In this document: piece by piece, positions 53,337 to 62,430 of the stretch
How positions within the stretch are numbered: position 1 is the stretch's first letter
Layout: each line of letters opens with the position of its first letter
DNA from: Sinomicrobium soli
GTDB lineage: Bacteria; Bacteroidota; Bacteroidia; Flavobacteriales; Flavobacteriaceae
Length of the DNA stretch: 64,000 nucleotides
NCBI RefSeq assembly: GCF_003285545.1
Contig: NZ_QLNV01000003.1
Location: forward strand, 62,001 to 126,000
Direction of reading: 5' to 3'
Notes under the pieces: model-generated
Databases searched by the model: none
What the model saw: the letters and a program-made list of their open reading frames with translations, nothing else
What the model was told of the DNA's origin: nothing
Program-made: the position numbers and the translations under genes

Positions 53337-54524
53337 ATGACTACACAAGCATTAAAAGACAGGATAAATACCCTTTTTAAGGAAAAATACAACGGCTCCC
53401 CCTTGTTGATACAATCTCCGGGGCGCATTAATATTATAGGAGAACACACCGATTACAACGACGGTTTTGTACTCCCGGGTGCCATCGACCGCTATATTAT
53501 TTCGGCTATGGCCCGGAACGGCAGTCCGGACGAATGCAGGGTATTCGCAGCAGACATGGACGAGGAGATCCGTTTCAGTCTTGATGACGTCAAACCATCG
53601 GAAAAGGGGAGCTGGCAGAATTATGTACTGGGAGTCGTTTCCGAAATAGGAAAACGCGGCGTTCAGCTTCAGGGATTTGATATTGTCTTCGGGGGAAATA
53701 TCCCCAAGGGCTCCGGTTTGTCTTCTTCTGCCGCCCTGGAAAACGCCATTACTTTCGGGCTCAATGAGCTCTTCGGTATCGGGATGAGCAGAACGGAAAT
53801 GATGCTCCTCTCCCAGAAGGCTGAGCACAATTTCGTAGGGGTACAATGCGGGATCATGGATCAGTTTGCCAGTATGCAGGGCAAGGGCGAACACGTTCTC
53901 CTGCTCGACTGCCGGTCACTCGATTTCTCTCCGGTAGCTATAGATTTCAGCGATTATGAGATACTGCTGATCAACTCCAATGTAAAACACAGCCTGGCAG
54001 ATTCTGCCTATAACGACCGGCGCGAATCCTGTGAATCCGGTGTCCGTATCCTGCAATCGGCATTTCCGGAAATAAAGGCCCTGAGGGATGCCAGCGAAAC
54101 CCAGCTCTCGGAAGTAAAAGACCGGCTGGACCCGGACACCTACGAAAAATGCCTCTATGTCATCCAGGAGAACGACAGGGTGCAGGAAGCCGTCAAGGCC
54201 ATAAAGAACAACGATATCCCGCTTCTGGGCTCCCTGCTCTTCCAGTCGCATGCCGGACTGGAACATCAATACGAAGTAAGCTGCCCGGAACTGGATTTCC
54301 TGGTCGAAAAAGCGCGGGAAAACAATGATATCCTCGGGAGCCGCATGATGGGAGGAGGCTTCGGTGGCTGCACTATAAACATCATCCGGAAAGGTGCTGC
54401 CGAAGCATTTGTAGCATCGGTAGAGGAAGAATACACACGTAAATTTGACAAGAAACCGAGCATATACAACGTAGCTCTTACCGATGGCACAGGTATATCG
54501 GAAACGGTTTTCTATAAAAACTGA
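53337..54524 (+). CDS. galK: Galactokinase
   Basis: Phosphorylates galactose to galactose-1-phosphate (Leloir pathway). 395 residues with the galactokinase signature PGRINIIGEHTDYNDGFVLP, the GHMP ATP loop PKGSGLSSSAALENA and MMGGGFGGCTINII, and the catalytic base Asp in CGIMDQFAS. 15 bp before galT. Confidence 0.96.
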   Translation: MTTQALKDRINTLFKEKYNGSPLLIQSPGRINIIGEHTDYNDGFVLPGAIDRYIISAMARNGSPDECRVFAADMDEEIRFSLDDVKPSEKGSWQNYVLGVVSEIGKRGVQLQGFDIVFGGNIPKGSGLSSSAALENAITFGLNELFGIGMSRTEMMLLSQKAEHNFVGVQCGIMDQFASMQGKGEHVLLLDCRSLDFSPVAIDFSDYEILLINSNVKHSLADSAYNDRRESCESGVRILQSAFPEIKALRDASETQLSEVKDRLDPDTYEKCLYVIQENDRVQEAVKAIKNNDIPLLGSLLFQSHAGLEHQYEVSCPELDFLVEKARENNDILGSRMMGGGFGGCTINIIRKGAAEAFVASVEEEYTRKFDKKPSIYNVALTDGTGISETVFYKN

Positions 54525-54539
54525 AAGCACAATAACACC

Positions 54540-55565
54540 ATGATCCAAAAAGAAGTATTACAGAACCAGTCGCACAAGAGATTTAATATCCTGACGGGAG
54601 AATGGATCCTCGTCTCTCCCCACAGGACCAAACGCCCCTGGCAGGGGCAACAGGAGAAAACAGCTGCCGATGTCAGGCCCTCCTACGACAAGGACTGTTA
54701 TCTCTGCCCGGGAAACACCAGGGCGAACGGCGAGGTAAACCCGGAATATACGGACACCTATTCCTTTACCAATGACTTTGCCGCATTACAGACCGATAAT
54801 GCTCCCTTCGCCATCAACGACGGACTGTTGCGGGCAGAGAGCGAACAGGGAACCTGCCGGGTCATCTGCTTTTCTCCCGATCATTCCAAAAGCCTGGCAG
54901 ACATGGATACGGAAGCCATTGTAAAGGTAGTATCCCTCTGGCAGGAAGAATACCATTCGCTCGGCCATAAAAAAGATATCAATTATGTGCAGATCTTTGA
55001 AAACAAGGGAGCCGTAATGGGATGCAGCAATCCCCATCCTCACGGACAGATATGGGCCCAAAGCTCTATCCCCAACGAAGTCGGGAAGAAAGACGAGCGT
55101 CAGAAAGCCTATTATACGGCCAACGGGAAAAGCCTGCTCGGGGAATATGTCAGACAGGAAAGCAGCAATAAGGAAAGAATAGTATATGAGAATGACGATA
55201 TGGTGGTCCTGGTACCCTTCTGGGCGGTATGGCCTTTCGAAACCATGATCGTTCCCAAAAAACAACAGGCCCACATCGGGCAGCTATCGGAAACAGAGAG
55301 GATATCTTTCGCCGATGCCCTGCATTTTATAACCGCTACCTATGACAAGGTCTTCGACTGCTCCTTTCCCTATTCGGCCGGGATACACCAGGCGCCTACC
55401 GACGGAAAGGATTACGATCACTGGCACTGGCACATGAGTTTCTACCCGCCCCTGCTCCGGTCGGCCACAGTCAAGAAATTCATGGTGGGCTACGAGATGT
55501 TTGCCATGCCGCAACGGGATATTACGGCCGAAACTGCCGCACAACGACTACGCGAACTCGCATAA
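54540..55565 (+). CDS. galT: Galactose-1-phosphate uridylyltransferase
   Basis: 341 residues. Active-site His in NPHPHGQIWAQ, zinc ligands in YLCPGN and the downstream His, and substrate segment FPYSAGIHQAP with HWHWHMSFYPPLLRS. Exchanges UDP between glucose and galactose phosphates. In one operon with galK; together with the GH2 and symporter genes the cell can use a galactose source, although the loci are 35 kb apart. Confidence 0.96.
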   Translation: MIQKEVLQNQSHKRFNILTGEWILVSPHRTKRPWQGQQEKTAADVRPSYDKDCYLCPGNTRANGEVNPEYTDTYSFTNDFAALQTDNAPFAINDGLLRAESEQGTCRVICFSPDHSKSLADMDTEAIVKVVSLWQEEYHSLGHKKDINYVQIFENKGAVMGCSNPHPHGQIWAQSSIPNEVGKKDERQKAYYTANGKSLLGEYVRQESSNKERIVYENDDMVVLVPFWAVWPFETMIVPKKQQAHIGQLSETERISFADALHFITATYDKVFDCSFPYSAGIHQAPTDGKDYDHWHWHMSFYPPLLRSATVKKFMVGYEMFAMPQRDITAETAAQRLRELA

Positions 55566-55575
55566 CCAGATAAAG

Positions 55576-55610
55576 AAGGCCGGGAAACGGGAAAATCCCG
55601 TCCCGGCCTT
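55576..55610. terminator. Terminator between galT and LytTR gene
   Basis: AAGGCCGGGA/TCCCGGCCTT outer stem with inner ACGGGA/TCCCGT, then TTTTCG. Suits both convergent genes. Confidence 0.8.
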
Positions 55611-55655
55611 TTCGTTTCCGGACGCTTGTACCATCGGGACCGTTCAAAGGTCCCG

Positions 55656-56408
55656 TCACCCCAGCCATTCCTTAAAGTTTTTCACCCGGTCACGACTTAC
55701 AATAACCTGAAAATCATCAAAGTTGTAAAGATATATCTGTAGTCTCGCATTGGTATAGGCTATAATATCCCTGATCGCTTTTATATGAACGATACACTTC
55801 CTGTTGATCCTGAAAAAGGTATCGGGACAAAGCGCTGTTTCAAGAGCGTCCAGGGTGGTGTCCAGCAAATAATTCCTGCTTTCGGCGGTGTAGAGATAAG
55901 TACCCTTGTTCTCACTGTAAAAACATTCTATCTCTTCTACAGGTATCATTTTCAGCCGTTGTCCCAGTTTTACCGTAAAGCGCTTTTTATACGAACGCTC
56001 CAACGGGTTTACCAGCATGTTCCGGATCGCTTCGAAATCAATACCCGCCTGCGAAAAAGATATACGCTCCCGGTATTTTGCAATAGCCCCGGCCAGTTCT
56101 TCGTCATCGATAGGTTTGAGCAGGTAATCGATACTGTTCAGCTTAAAGGCCCTCAGCGCATATTCATCGTATGCCGTGGTAAAAATAACGGGGCAGCTGA
56201 TCTCTGCCGATTCAAAGATCTCAAAAGACAAGCCGTCTGACAACTGTATATCGAGCAGTATCAGGTCGGGGGAAGGATGGCGGTGAAACCAGTCTACGGC
56301 CTCCTCCACACCATGCAACAGGCATTCCACATCTATCCCGAGTTTTTCTACCATGCGCCGCAACCTTCTCGCAGCCGGTTTTTCATCTTCTATAATAACG
56401 ACCCTCAT
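55656..56408 (-). CDS. LytTR response regulator
   Basis: 250 residues. Receiver domain with acidic pocket (IIEDEKPAARRL), phosphoacceptor Asp53 (LILLDIQLSDG) and KPI (YLLKPIDDEEL); C-terminal LytTR DNA-binding domain (about 145-245, FTVKLGQRLKMIPVEEIECF, FFRINRKCIVHI). Third gene of a leftward group with a 2TM protein and a histidine kinase, its probable partner. Confidence 0.92.
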   Translation of the reverse strand: MRVVIIEDEKPAARRLRRMVEKLGIDVECLLHGVEEAVDWFHRHPSPDLILLDIQLSDGLSFEIFESAEISCPVIFTTAYDEYALRAFKLNSIDYLLKPIDDEELAGAIAKYRERISFSQAGIDFEAIRNMLVNPLERSYKKRFTVKLGQRLKMIPVEEIECFYSENKGTYLYTAESRNYLLDTTLDALETALCPDTFFRINRKCIVHIKAIRDIIAYTNARLQIYLYNFDDFQVIVSRDRVKNFKEWLG

Positions 56409-56475
56409 AAGCCTGTATCCCTGTTAAAAACACTGATATTTTTTCATTCATTGGAAAACACCTGTTCTCAATACC

Positions 56476-56796
56476 TCACTCCCACCGTTCCTCCCGGTCC
56501 TTCTCCATATATTTCCTTATCTGCCGTTCTTCCCATTCCTTTCCCAGGAAAACACGGGGCATAAACACGGACACCCCGTGAACGACCAGGCCTATTCCCC
56601 AGTAAAAGGCCGTTGAAAAGGTCCAGAAATTCCAGAAAGCCTCTCCTTTCATTCCCGAGGGCACGGCTATGGATACCAGAATGATCAGGTTGATAATGAC
56701 ATACCACATCAGGTGCCTGTAAAATCCTTTTTCCTTCCGGATACGTTTTCTCGCTCTCTGGTATAATGCCTCTTCAGAATTATGTATATCTTTCAT
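56476..56796 (-). CDS. 2TM domain protein
   Basis: 106 residues: RARKRIRKEKGFYRHLMWYV, membrane helices at about 27-47 and 63-83, and VFLGKEWEERQIRKYMEKD. This is the '2TM' module common beside LytTR kinases of Bacteroidota; role not known. The same module is fused to the C-terminus of the neighbouring kinase, 18 bp upstream, so the operon carries it twice. Confidence 0.85.
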   Translation of the reverse strand: MKDIHNSEEALYQRARKRIRKEKGFYRHLMWYVIINLIILVSIAVPSGMKGEAFWNFWTFSTAFYWGIGLVVHGVSVFMPRVFLGKEWEERQIRKYMEKDREERWE

Positions 56797-56814
56797 TTTG
56801 TCCGCGATTAGATT

Positions 56815-58158
56815 TTATTCCCACTGGCTTCTTCTCTTTTCCTCCTCCATGTATTCCCTGATCTTCCGCTCTTCCCACCGGCGTCCCAGGAACCCCTTGT
56901 CCATAAAGACGCTGATCGCGTGAAAGGTAAGACCTACTCCCCATCCCACAGCGGGAAACCAGAACCATTGGTATTCCCAGGATGTCCTGTAATTTATAAA
57001 AACAAGGAACGGGATGATAATACAGTACGAAGCGAGGTTCCAGTAAAACTCCTTTAAGGCTGCCACATGGCGCTTGGCCTCCAGGTATTTCTGATTCATG
57101 TTCTGGTCCGGTGTTTCCACAATTGTTATCTGTTTGGTTAATATCGGTATGCTCACCCTGAAACAGGTGTCGTCCTCTTCTACAGACACTTTTCGCCTGG
57201 TCAGCAGCTTATACCTTTGACTGATATTGGCCAGCCCTACTCCACTTCCCTTTTTAAGGGTCTGTTTCGGCTGTTTGTTATTCCTGGTCACAAGGCATCC
57301 GCCTTCTTCGTATATCTCTATTTTCAGGGGATGCTTTTCGGAAACCCTGTTGTGTTTCACCGCATTTTCCAGTAAGAGCTGAAGCGATAACGGTACTACC
57401 TTCGCTTCAGGGTCTGCAGCATATTCCGGCATATCAAAAGAGATACTGTTTTCAAAACGCATTTTCAGCAGCGCCGCATACGTACGGGCAAATCCCAGTT
57501 CTTCATTTACAGTAACCAGCTCCTTGTTTTTCTGTTCCAGTACATAGCGGTATATCTTTGACAACGACGTCGTAAACTTCTGTGCGGCTTCCGGTTTTTC
57601 ATCGATCAGGCTGGTCAGTACGTTAAGGCTGTTGAACAAAAAATGGGGGTCGAGCTGGTTTTTAAGAGCATCGAACCTGGCCGATGCCGTTCCCGCGATT
57701 ATTTTCTGCTCCTTTACCCTGTTTTCCTGAAAGTTACGATAAAAATAAAACAAATGAAACAACAGGGATATCAGCAGGGATATGATAACTATGGCCGTAT
57801 AGAACCTCAACTGTTGCAATGCCCACGGATCATAACCGGTATTGTCTTCCATATACCCCTTATGCACCCATCTCAATAAGATGACCACCGGCAGGGTAAC
57901 CAGGATACTCCCTGCAATACCACCCAGCAGGTGATATCCTTTTCGTTTTCCCCTGTAATATCTCCTGATATGATTTATCCAGAAAAAATTGACCAGGGTA
58001 AGCGGAATACCGTATAAGGCGTAATAAAGATAGGATTCGAAAGCATGCCCCGGTAAGGTCACCGCCTGCCCGGACAACCACCTGTAGGCCTGATCTGCCA
58101 CAAAGATTCCGGCCGTTATCAGCGCCCCTGTTCCTGTTGTTCTTAAAATATGCTTCAC
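56815..58158 (-). CDS. LytS-type sensor histidine kinase fused to a C-terminal 2TM domain
   Basis: 447 residues. Four N-terminal membrane helices (about 10-150), a His_kinase domain with phosphoacceptor His172 (LDPHFLFNSLNVL), and an ATPase lobe with N-box LLLENAVKHN and G-box GSGVGLANISQRYKLL. From about 350 a second membrane module follows (EAKRHVAALKEFYWNLASYC ... DKGFLGRRWEERKIREYMEE), which is a 2TM domain as in the next gene. Signal not known. It is the first gene of a leftward three-gene group ending in the response regulator. Confidence 0.9.
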   Translation of the reverse strand: MKHILRTTGTGALITAGIFVADQAYRWLSGQAVTLPGHAFESYLYYALYGIPLTLVNFFWINHIRRYYRGKRKGYHLLGGIAGSILVTLPVVILLRWVHKGYMEDNTGYDPWALQQLRFYTAIVIISLLISLLFHLFYFYRNFQENRVKEQKIIAGTASARFDALKNQLDPHFLFNSLNVLTSLIDEKPEAAQKFTTSLSKIYRYVLEQKNKELVTVNEELGFARTYAALLKMRFENSISFDMPEYAADPEAKVVPLSLQLLLENAVKHNRVSEKHPLKIEIYEEGGCLVTRNNKQPKQTLKKGSGVGLANISQRYKLLTRRKVSVEEDDTCFRVSIPILTKQITIVETPDQNMNQKYLEAKRHVAALKEFYWNLASYCIIIPFLVFINYRTSWEYQWFWFPAVGWGVGLTFHAISVFMDKGFLGRRWEERKIREYMEEEKRRSQWE

Positions 58159-58351
58159 TGTTGAGAATTCAGATCTTCCGTCCGTTCCGGACCGCTACTC
58201 TAAAAATACGTTTTTCCGGCCAGTCCCGGAATAACACAGTCAAATATCCGAAGGCGGCTGCTCTCTTCATAAAGTATTGTTCCGAATCGTAGAAAAAAAG
58301 GGATGATCTGCATTTTACATACCAGACAGACAACGGCAATAGTCTGCCTCC

Positions 58352-58546
58352 CTAACGATCGTGATCCTTGTCGTTCTCTCCCGACCGCTCCTTGCGCTTC
58401 CGGTCGTAGTACTGATCGCGAAAACTCTTGCGCTTGCGATCCTTCCACCTGCGCGAATTACGTCGGCTGTTCCACAACACCAGTAAAAAAAGCACCGCTA
58501 TGACAACGATATATACGATACTGCTTTGATCTCCGAAATCCATCAT
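58352..58546 (-). CDS. 64-residue membrane protein with charged tail
   Basis: MMDFGDQSSIVYIVVIAVLF starts one N-terminal membrane helix (about 10-27); after it comes a strongly basic tail (RRNSRRWKDRKRKSF, DRKRKERSGENDKD). The composition of the tail and the membrane anchor look like a true small protein. No known family. Alone in its gap; 193 bp upstream of the kinase gene on the same strand. Confidence 0.6.
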   Translation of the reverse strand: MMDFGDQSSIVYIVVIAVLFLLVLWNSRRNSRRWKDRKRKSFRDQYYDRKRKERSGENDKDHDR

Positions 58547-58678
58547 CCTGTTTTTTTAATTAAACCACTATCAACCTGAAAAACCAGGAATACAAGATAA
58601 TGGTGTTATACCCTGGTCAGTGTGTTACCGGATTATCCGGGCAATTCCCGCAATCTTTTCGATAACGTTACCGGGGCC

Positions 58679-59179
58679 TCATGGCCTTATTACAAAATGT
58701 TCCCTGGCCTGCCCGGTCCGGAAAAAAACGACCCCCAGCCAGAAAAGGTCTACCGTTACCCGTGCCCGGGGATGCCCGCAGATGCTGTTCCAGGCATCTT
58801 CGGTCCCGCGGCTTTCATATATTCCGTCCAGCACCAGAATATCCTCCGCCCCGAAATCTTCCCTTGAAAAAAGGGTTTCAGGATCTGTTTCAGCGGTAAT
58901 CCGGTGGTACACCAGCCTTTTTTCACCTTTCGCCCGGTCTGCCAACCCGGGGAAACAGGTATGAAGCAGGGTTTGCAGCTCACGGCTTTCGCCGGTGAGG
59001 ATTACTTCCCCTATCCTGAAATACTTTATCATCCGGAACAGTATCCGGTGCGTTTTTTTTCCCCTGAATTTCCCTCTTTTATACAATCCCCCGGTAACAA
59101 ACCCGTAAATAAACGGGGAATGTACCCCGTACTGGTTGGTAGACCTCAGCAAGAATCTCAGGTATTTTCCGATATGCAT
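58679..59179 (-). CDS. Shortened class I methyltransferase-like protein
   Basis: 166 residues. Starts MHIGKYLRFLLRSTNQYGVH, with SPFIYGFVTGGLY, the opening typical of a flavobacterial SAM-dependent methyltransferase group of about 240 residues, and ends VTVDLFWLGVVFFRTGQARE then HFVIRP, which is their usual end. The stretch in between is much reduced: the normal SAM site LEIGTSLG is replaced by RIGEVILTGESRELQTLL, so activity is doubtful. Three bp after the ABC-F stop, co-transcribed. Confidence 0.65.
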   Translation of the reverse strand: MHIGKYLRFLLRSTNQYGVHSPFIYGFVTGGLYKRGKFRGKKTHRILFRMIKYFRIGEVILTGESRELQTLLHTCFPGLADRAKGEKRLVYHRITAETDPETLFSREDFGAEDILVLDGIYESRGTEDAWNSICGHPRARVTVDLFWLGVVFFRTGQAREHFVIRP

Positions 59180-59182
59180 TTC

Positions 59183-61048
59183 CTATTCCTTATACGACAG
59201 TTCCAGCCATCTGTCGGTCTTTTCCTCTATCCCGGCAATGACCTGTTCGAGCTTTATCGAAAGTTCATCGATCTGCTCTCCTTCCAGGGAGCCTTCCGCA
59301 AAAAGCTTCTCGATCCCGGCCTTCTCCTCTTCCAGCCTTCGGATCTCCCTTTCCAGGCGGCCGTATTCCTTTTGTTCGTGATAAGAAAGCCCTTTATTCA
59401 CATCTTTGCGCCAGGAGGCTTTCTGTTTCTGTTCCCCTTCTGCAGCAATGGTTTCTTCTGCCGGGGGAGTACTGTCTTCATACGCACGGTAATCCGAATA
59501 ATTCCCCGGAAAGTCTTCGACTTCCCCGTCTCCCCGGAACACGAAAAGGTGGTCGACGATCTTATCCATAAAATACCTGTCGTGGGAAACCACGATGAGA
59601 CAGCCCGGAAAATCGAGCAGGAACTCCTCCAGTACATTCAGGGTTACGATATCCAGGTCATTGGTAGGCTCGTCCAGGATAAGGAAATTGGGGTTCCGGA
59701 TCAGTACGGTACACAAATAGAGACGTTTTAATTCGCCTCCGCTCAGTTTTTCCACAAAATCGTATTGTTTCTTACGGTCGAAAAGAAAGCGTTCCAGCAA
59801 CTGGGCCGCCGAGATCTGCCTTCCCCTGGCCAGCGGAATGTAATCGCCATAGGCACGGATGATATCGATGACCTTCTGCCCGGGTTTTATCTCAATCCCG
59901 GCCTGGGTATAGTATCCGAATTTTACCGTTTCCCCGATCACTATCTTTCCTGCATCGGGTGTCACAGCTCCCGTAAGCAGGTTGAGGAAGGTTGACTTTC
60001 CGGTACCGTTCCTGCCGATGATCCCCACGCGTTCTCCCTTTTTAAAAACATACTGGAATTTATCGAGAATACGCTTTTCCCCGTATGATTTCCCCACATT
60101 GTGAAGTTCCACAATCTTGCTTCCCAGGCGCTCCATATTGATCTCGAGCTGTATGTTGTGCTCCTTACGCCTCTGGTGGGCCTTTTCCCTGATCACATAA
60201 AAATCGTCGATACGCGATTTCGATTTGGAGGTTCTGGCCTTGGGTTGTCTCCGCATCCAGTCGAGTTCCTTGACATACAGGTTACGGGCCTTTTCCACCG
60301 AAGCTTTTTCCGCCGTTATCCTCGACTCCTTTTTTTCGAGGTAATAGGAATAATTCCCCTTGTACGAATACAATTTACCGTCTTCGAGCTCAATGATCTC
60401 GTTGCACACCCGTTCCAGGAAATAGCGGTCGTGCGTCACCATGAAAAGGGTGATGTTCTCACGGGCAAAATAGGCTTCCAGCCACTCTATCATTTCCAGG
60501 TCAAGATGATTGGTGGGTTCGTCAAGTATCAGCAGGTCCGGCTCATTGAGCAATACCGTTGCCAGGGCGAGGCGTTTTTTCTGCCCCCCGGAAAGCGAGG
60601 ATACCTTCTGCGAGAGGTCGTCCAGTTTCAGCCGGGAAAGGATCTGTTTATACCTGGTTTCGAAATCCCAGGCCTGGTGGAGTTCCATCTGCTCGAATGC
60701 TTTCTGATAGCCTTCCGTATCTTCGGGATGCTGCAAGGCCTCCTCATAACGCCGTATGACCCGGAGTACCTTGTTTTCGGAAGCAAAAATGGTCTCCTCC
60801 ACCGTAAGTCCGGTATCCAGGTCGGGTTCCTGGGAGAGAAACCCGGTATATATCCCGTTCCTGGAAATGACCTGCCCGGTATCCGGTTCGTCTTTTCCCG
60901 TGATAATATTCAGCAGGGACGTCTTACCCGTACCGTTCTTCGCGATAAAGGCTATTTTCTGATCCTTGTTTATCCCGAAGGAGATACCGGTAAACAATAC
61001 CCGTTCTCCGAAAGATTTGGAAATATTTTCAACAGATAGATAATTCAT
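59183..61048 (-). CDS. ABC-F ATPase (Uup-like)
   Basis: 621 residues with two ATPase domains: Walker A AKNGTGKTSLL and GRNGTGKST, signatures SLSGGQKKRLALA and LSGGELKRLYL, Walker B LLILDEPTNHLD and LILDEPTNDLD. The domains are joined by the P-site-tRNA-interaction linker (about 240-300, ARNLYVKELDWMRRQPKART). A C-terminal coiled coil (about 555-620, YGRLEREIRRLEEEKAGIEK) points to Uup. Acts on the ribosome or on DNA-branch structures in known members. No membrane domain. Confidence 0.92.
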   Translation of the reverse strand: MNYLSVENISKSFGERVLFTGISFGINKDQKIAFIAKNGTGKTSLLNIITGKDEPDTGQVISRNGIYTGFLSQEPDLDTGLTVEETIFASENKVLRVIRRYEEALQHPEDTEGYQKAFEQMELHQAWDFETRYKQILSRLKLDDLSQKVSSLSGGQKKRLALATVLLNEPDLLILDEPTNHLDLEMIEWLEAYFARENITLFMVTHDRYFLERVCNEIIELEDGKLYSYKGNYSYYLEKKESRITAEKASVEKARNLYVKELDWMRRQPKARTSKSKSRIDDFYVIREKAHQRRKEHNIQLEINMERLGSKIVELHNVGKSYGEKRILDKFQYVFKKGERVGIIGRNGTGKSTFLNLLTGAVTPDAGKIVIGETVKFGYYTQAGIEIKPGQKVIDIIRAYGDYIPLARGRQISAAQLLERFLFDRKKQYDFVEKLSGGELKRLYLCTVLIRNPNFLILDEPTNDLDIVTLNVLEEFLLDFPGCLIVVSHDRYFMDKIVDHLFVFRGDGEVEDFPGNYSDYRAYEDSTPPAEETIAAEGEQKQKASWRKDVNKGLSYHEQKEYGRLEREIRRLEEEKAGIEKLFAEGSLEGEQIDELSIKLEQVIAGIEEKTDRWLELSYKE

Positions 61049-61151
61049 TACAGCTCATTAATCGTCCGGAGAAAAGACATCGGAAAAACATTCCCCGGTC
61101 TCCTCCCGTCTCAAGTCCTATATTCTGTGTTTTTTAATCTGTCCCCGGGGA

Positions 61152-61610
61152 TTATTGTTCTTCCAGTATCTGGGCCGCATGGTCCTTGGTTTTTACCTTG
61201 TCGATCACGCGCTCCACCTTCCCTTCTTCGTCAATGATAAAACTCTTCCGGTGTATCCCGTCGTAGGTCCGCCCCATAAACTTCTTGGGGCCCCACACTC
61301 CGAAGGCATTGATCACTTCCCTGTCCTCATCGGCCAGCAACGGAAAGGGAAAATTGTACTTGTTCCTGAAATTGGACTGCCTCCTGGCCGAATCGGCACT
61401 TACCCCGAGCAGTTCATATCCCTTTTCCCGCAGTGTCTTATAATGATCCCTCAGGTTACAGGCTTCTGCCGTGCATCCCGGGGTACTGGCCTTGGGATAG
61501 AAAAAAACGATCCATTTCTTTCCTTTGTAATCCGAAGGTGATATTGTGTTTCCGTCCTGGTCCTTAACGGCAAAGTCAGGTACCTGGTCTCCTGGTTCCA
61601 GTGTTTTCAT
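61152..61610 (-). CDS. bcp: Thioredoxin-dependent thiol peroxidase
   Basis: Reduces peroxides with thioredoxin. 152 residues; peroxidatic Cys46 and resolving Cys51 in TPGCTAEACNLRD, and FPLLADEDREV. The leader upstream (61611-61640) is a tandem of AACTAAGAACTAA-type repeats, also found before the glycyl-radical ORF at 27043. Divergent from nth. Confidence 0.94.
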   Translation of the reverse strand: MKTLEPGDQVPDFAVKDQDGNTISPSDYKGKKWIVFFYPKASTPGCTAEACNLRDHYKTLREKGYELLGVSADSARRQSNFRNKYNFPFPLLADEDREVINAFGVWGPKKFMGRTYDGIHRKSFIIDEEGKVERVIDKVKTKDHAAQILEEQ

Positions 61611-61683
61611 TTATTAGTTCTTAGTTCTTAGTTGTTAGTTTGGGCATAAATAAATAATGTATTTTAGTTGCCCAAAACTAAGT
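61611..61683. repeat. Divergent bcp/nth leader with TTAGTTC repeats and inverted repeat
   Basis: TTAGTTCTTAGTTCTTAGTT tandem copies, then TTTGGGCA (61640-61646) and its inverse TGCCCAAA about 23 bp on. Shares AGTTCTTAGTTTGGGCAT-like sequence with 27044-27092. Confidence 0.55.
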
Positions 61684-61687
61684 AAAA

Positions 61688-62362
61688 ATGACCAAAAGCC
61701 AAAAAGTGGTATTCGCCATGGAAACGCTTGAGGAAATTTATCCTCAGATCCCCATTCCCCTCGACCATAAAGACCCTTATACCCTGCTCATCGCCGTACT
61801 GCTATCGGCCCAGAGCACCGACGTCAGGGTAAACCAGATTACACCGCTGCTCTTCGAAAAAGCAGACAATCCTTATGCCATGGTAAGGCTGAGCCGGGAA
61901 GAAATTCAGGACATCATACGCCCTGTAGGCCTGTCTCCCATGAAATCCAGGGGAATCTATGAATTGTCGCAGATCCTTATCGACAAGTACGGGGGTGAAG
62001 TCCCCGCCGACATGGCCGCTCTTGAGGCCCTCCCCGCCGTGGGGCACAAGACTGCCAGTGTTGTGGTCTCACAGGCCTTCGGTATCCCGGCTTTTCCGGT
62101 AGATACGCATATCCATCGCCTGATGTACCGCTGGGGTTTCAGCAACGGTAAAAACGTAGTACAGACCGAAAGGGATGCGAAAAGACTGTTTCCGGAAAAA
62201 TGCTGGAACAAACTGCATCTCCAGATCATATGGTACGGAAGGGAATATTCGCCGGCAAGGGGCTGGAACCTGGAAAAAGACATCATAACCAGAACTATAG
62301 GCCGGAAATCGGTAATCAGGGACTATTACCGGTCAAAAGAAAAACCGTCTTCAAGGAAATGA
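61688..62362 (+). CDS. nth: Endonuclease III-like DNA glycosylase without Fe-S cluster ligands
   Basis: Base-excision repair of oxidised pyrimidines. 224 residues: LLSAQSTDVRVNQ, HhH motif LPAVGHKTASVVVSQAFG with catalytic Lys, and catalytic Asp in FPVDTHIHRLMYRWG. The C-terminal [4Fe-4S] motif C-x6-C-x2-C-x5-C is absent: the region reads WYGREYSPARGWNLEKDIIT with no Cys. Otherwise normal. It is divergent from bcp. Confidence 0.9.
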   Translation: MTKSQKVVFAMETLEEIYPQIPIPLDHKDPYTLLIAVLLSAQSTDVRVNQITPLLFEKADNPYAMVRLSREEIQDIIRPVGLSPMKSRGIYELSQILIDKYGGEVPADMAALEALPAVGHKTASVVVSQAFGIPAFPVDTHIHRLMYRWGFSNGKNVVQTERDAKRLFPEKCWNKLHLQIIWYGREYSPARGWNLEKDIITRTIGRKSVIRDYYRSKEKPSSRK

Positions 62363-62430
62363 CACGCGAACATGCCTGTCCTTAAAAACGGTTCGAGGGA
62401 CTTTTTTATCAGAGCTCATTTAAACTGATC

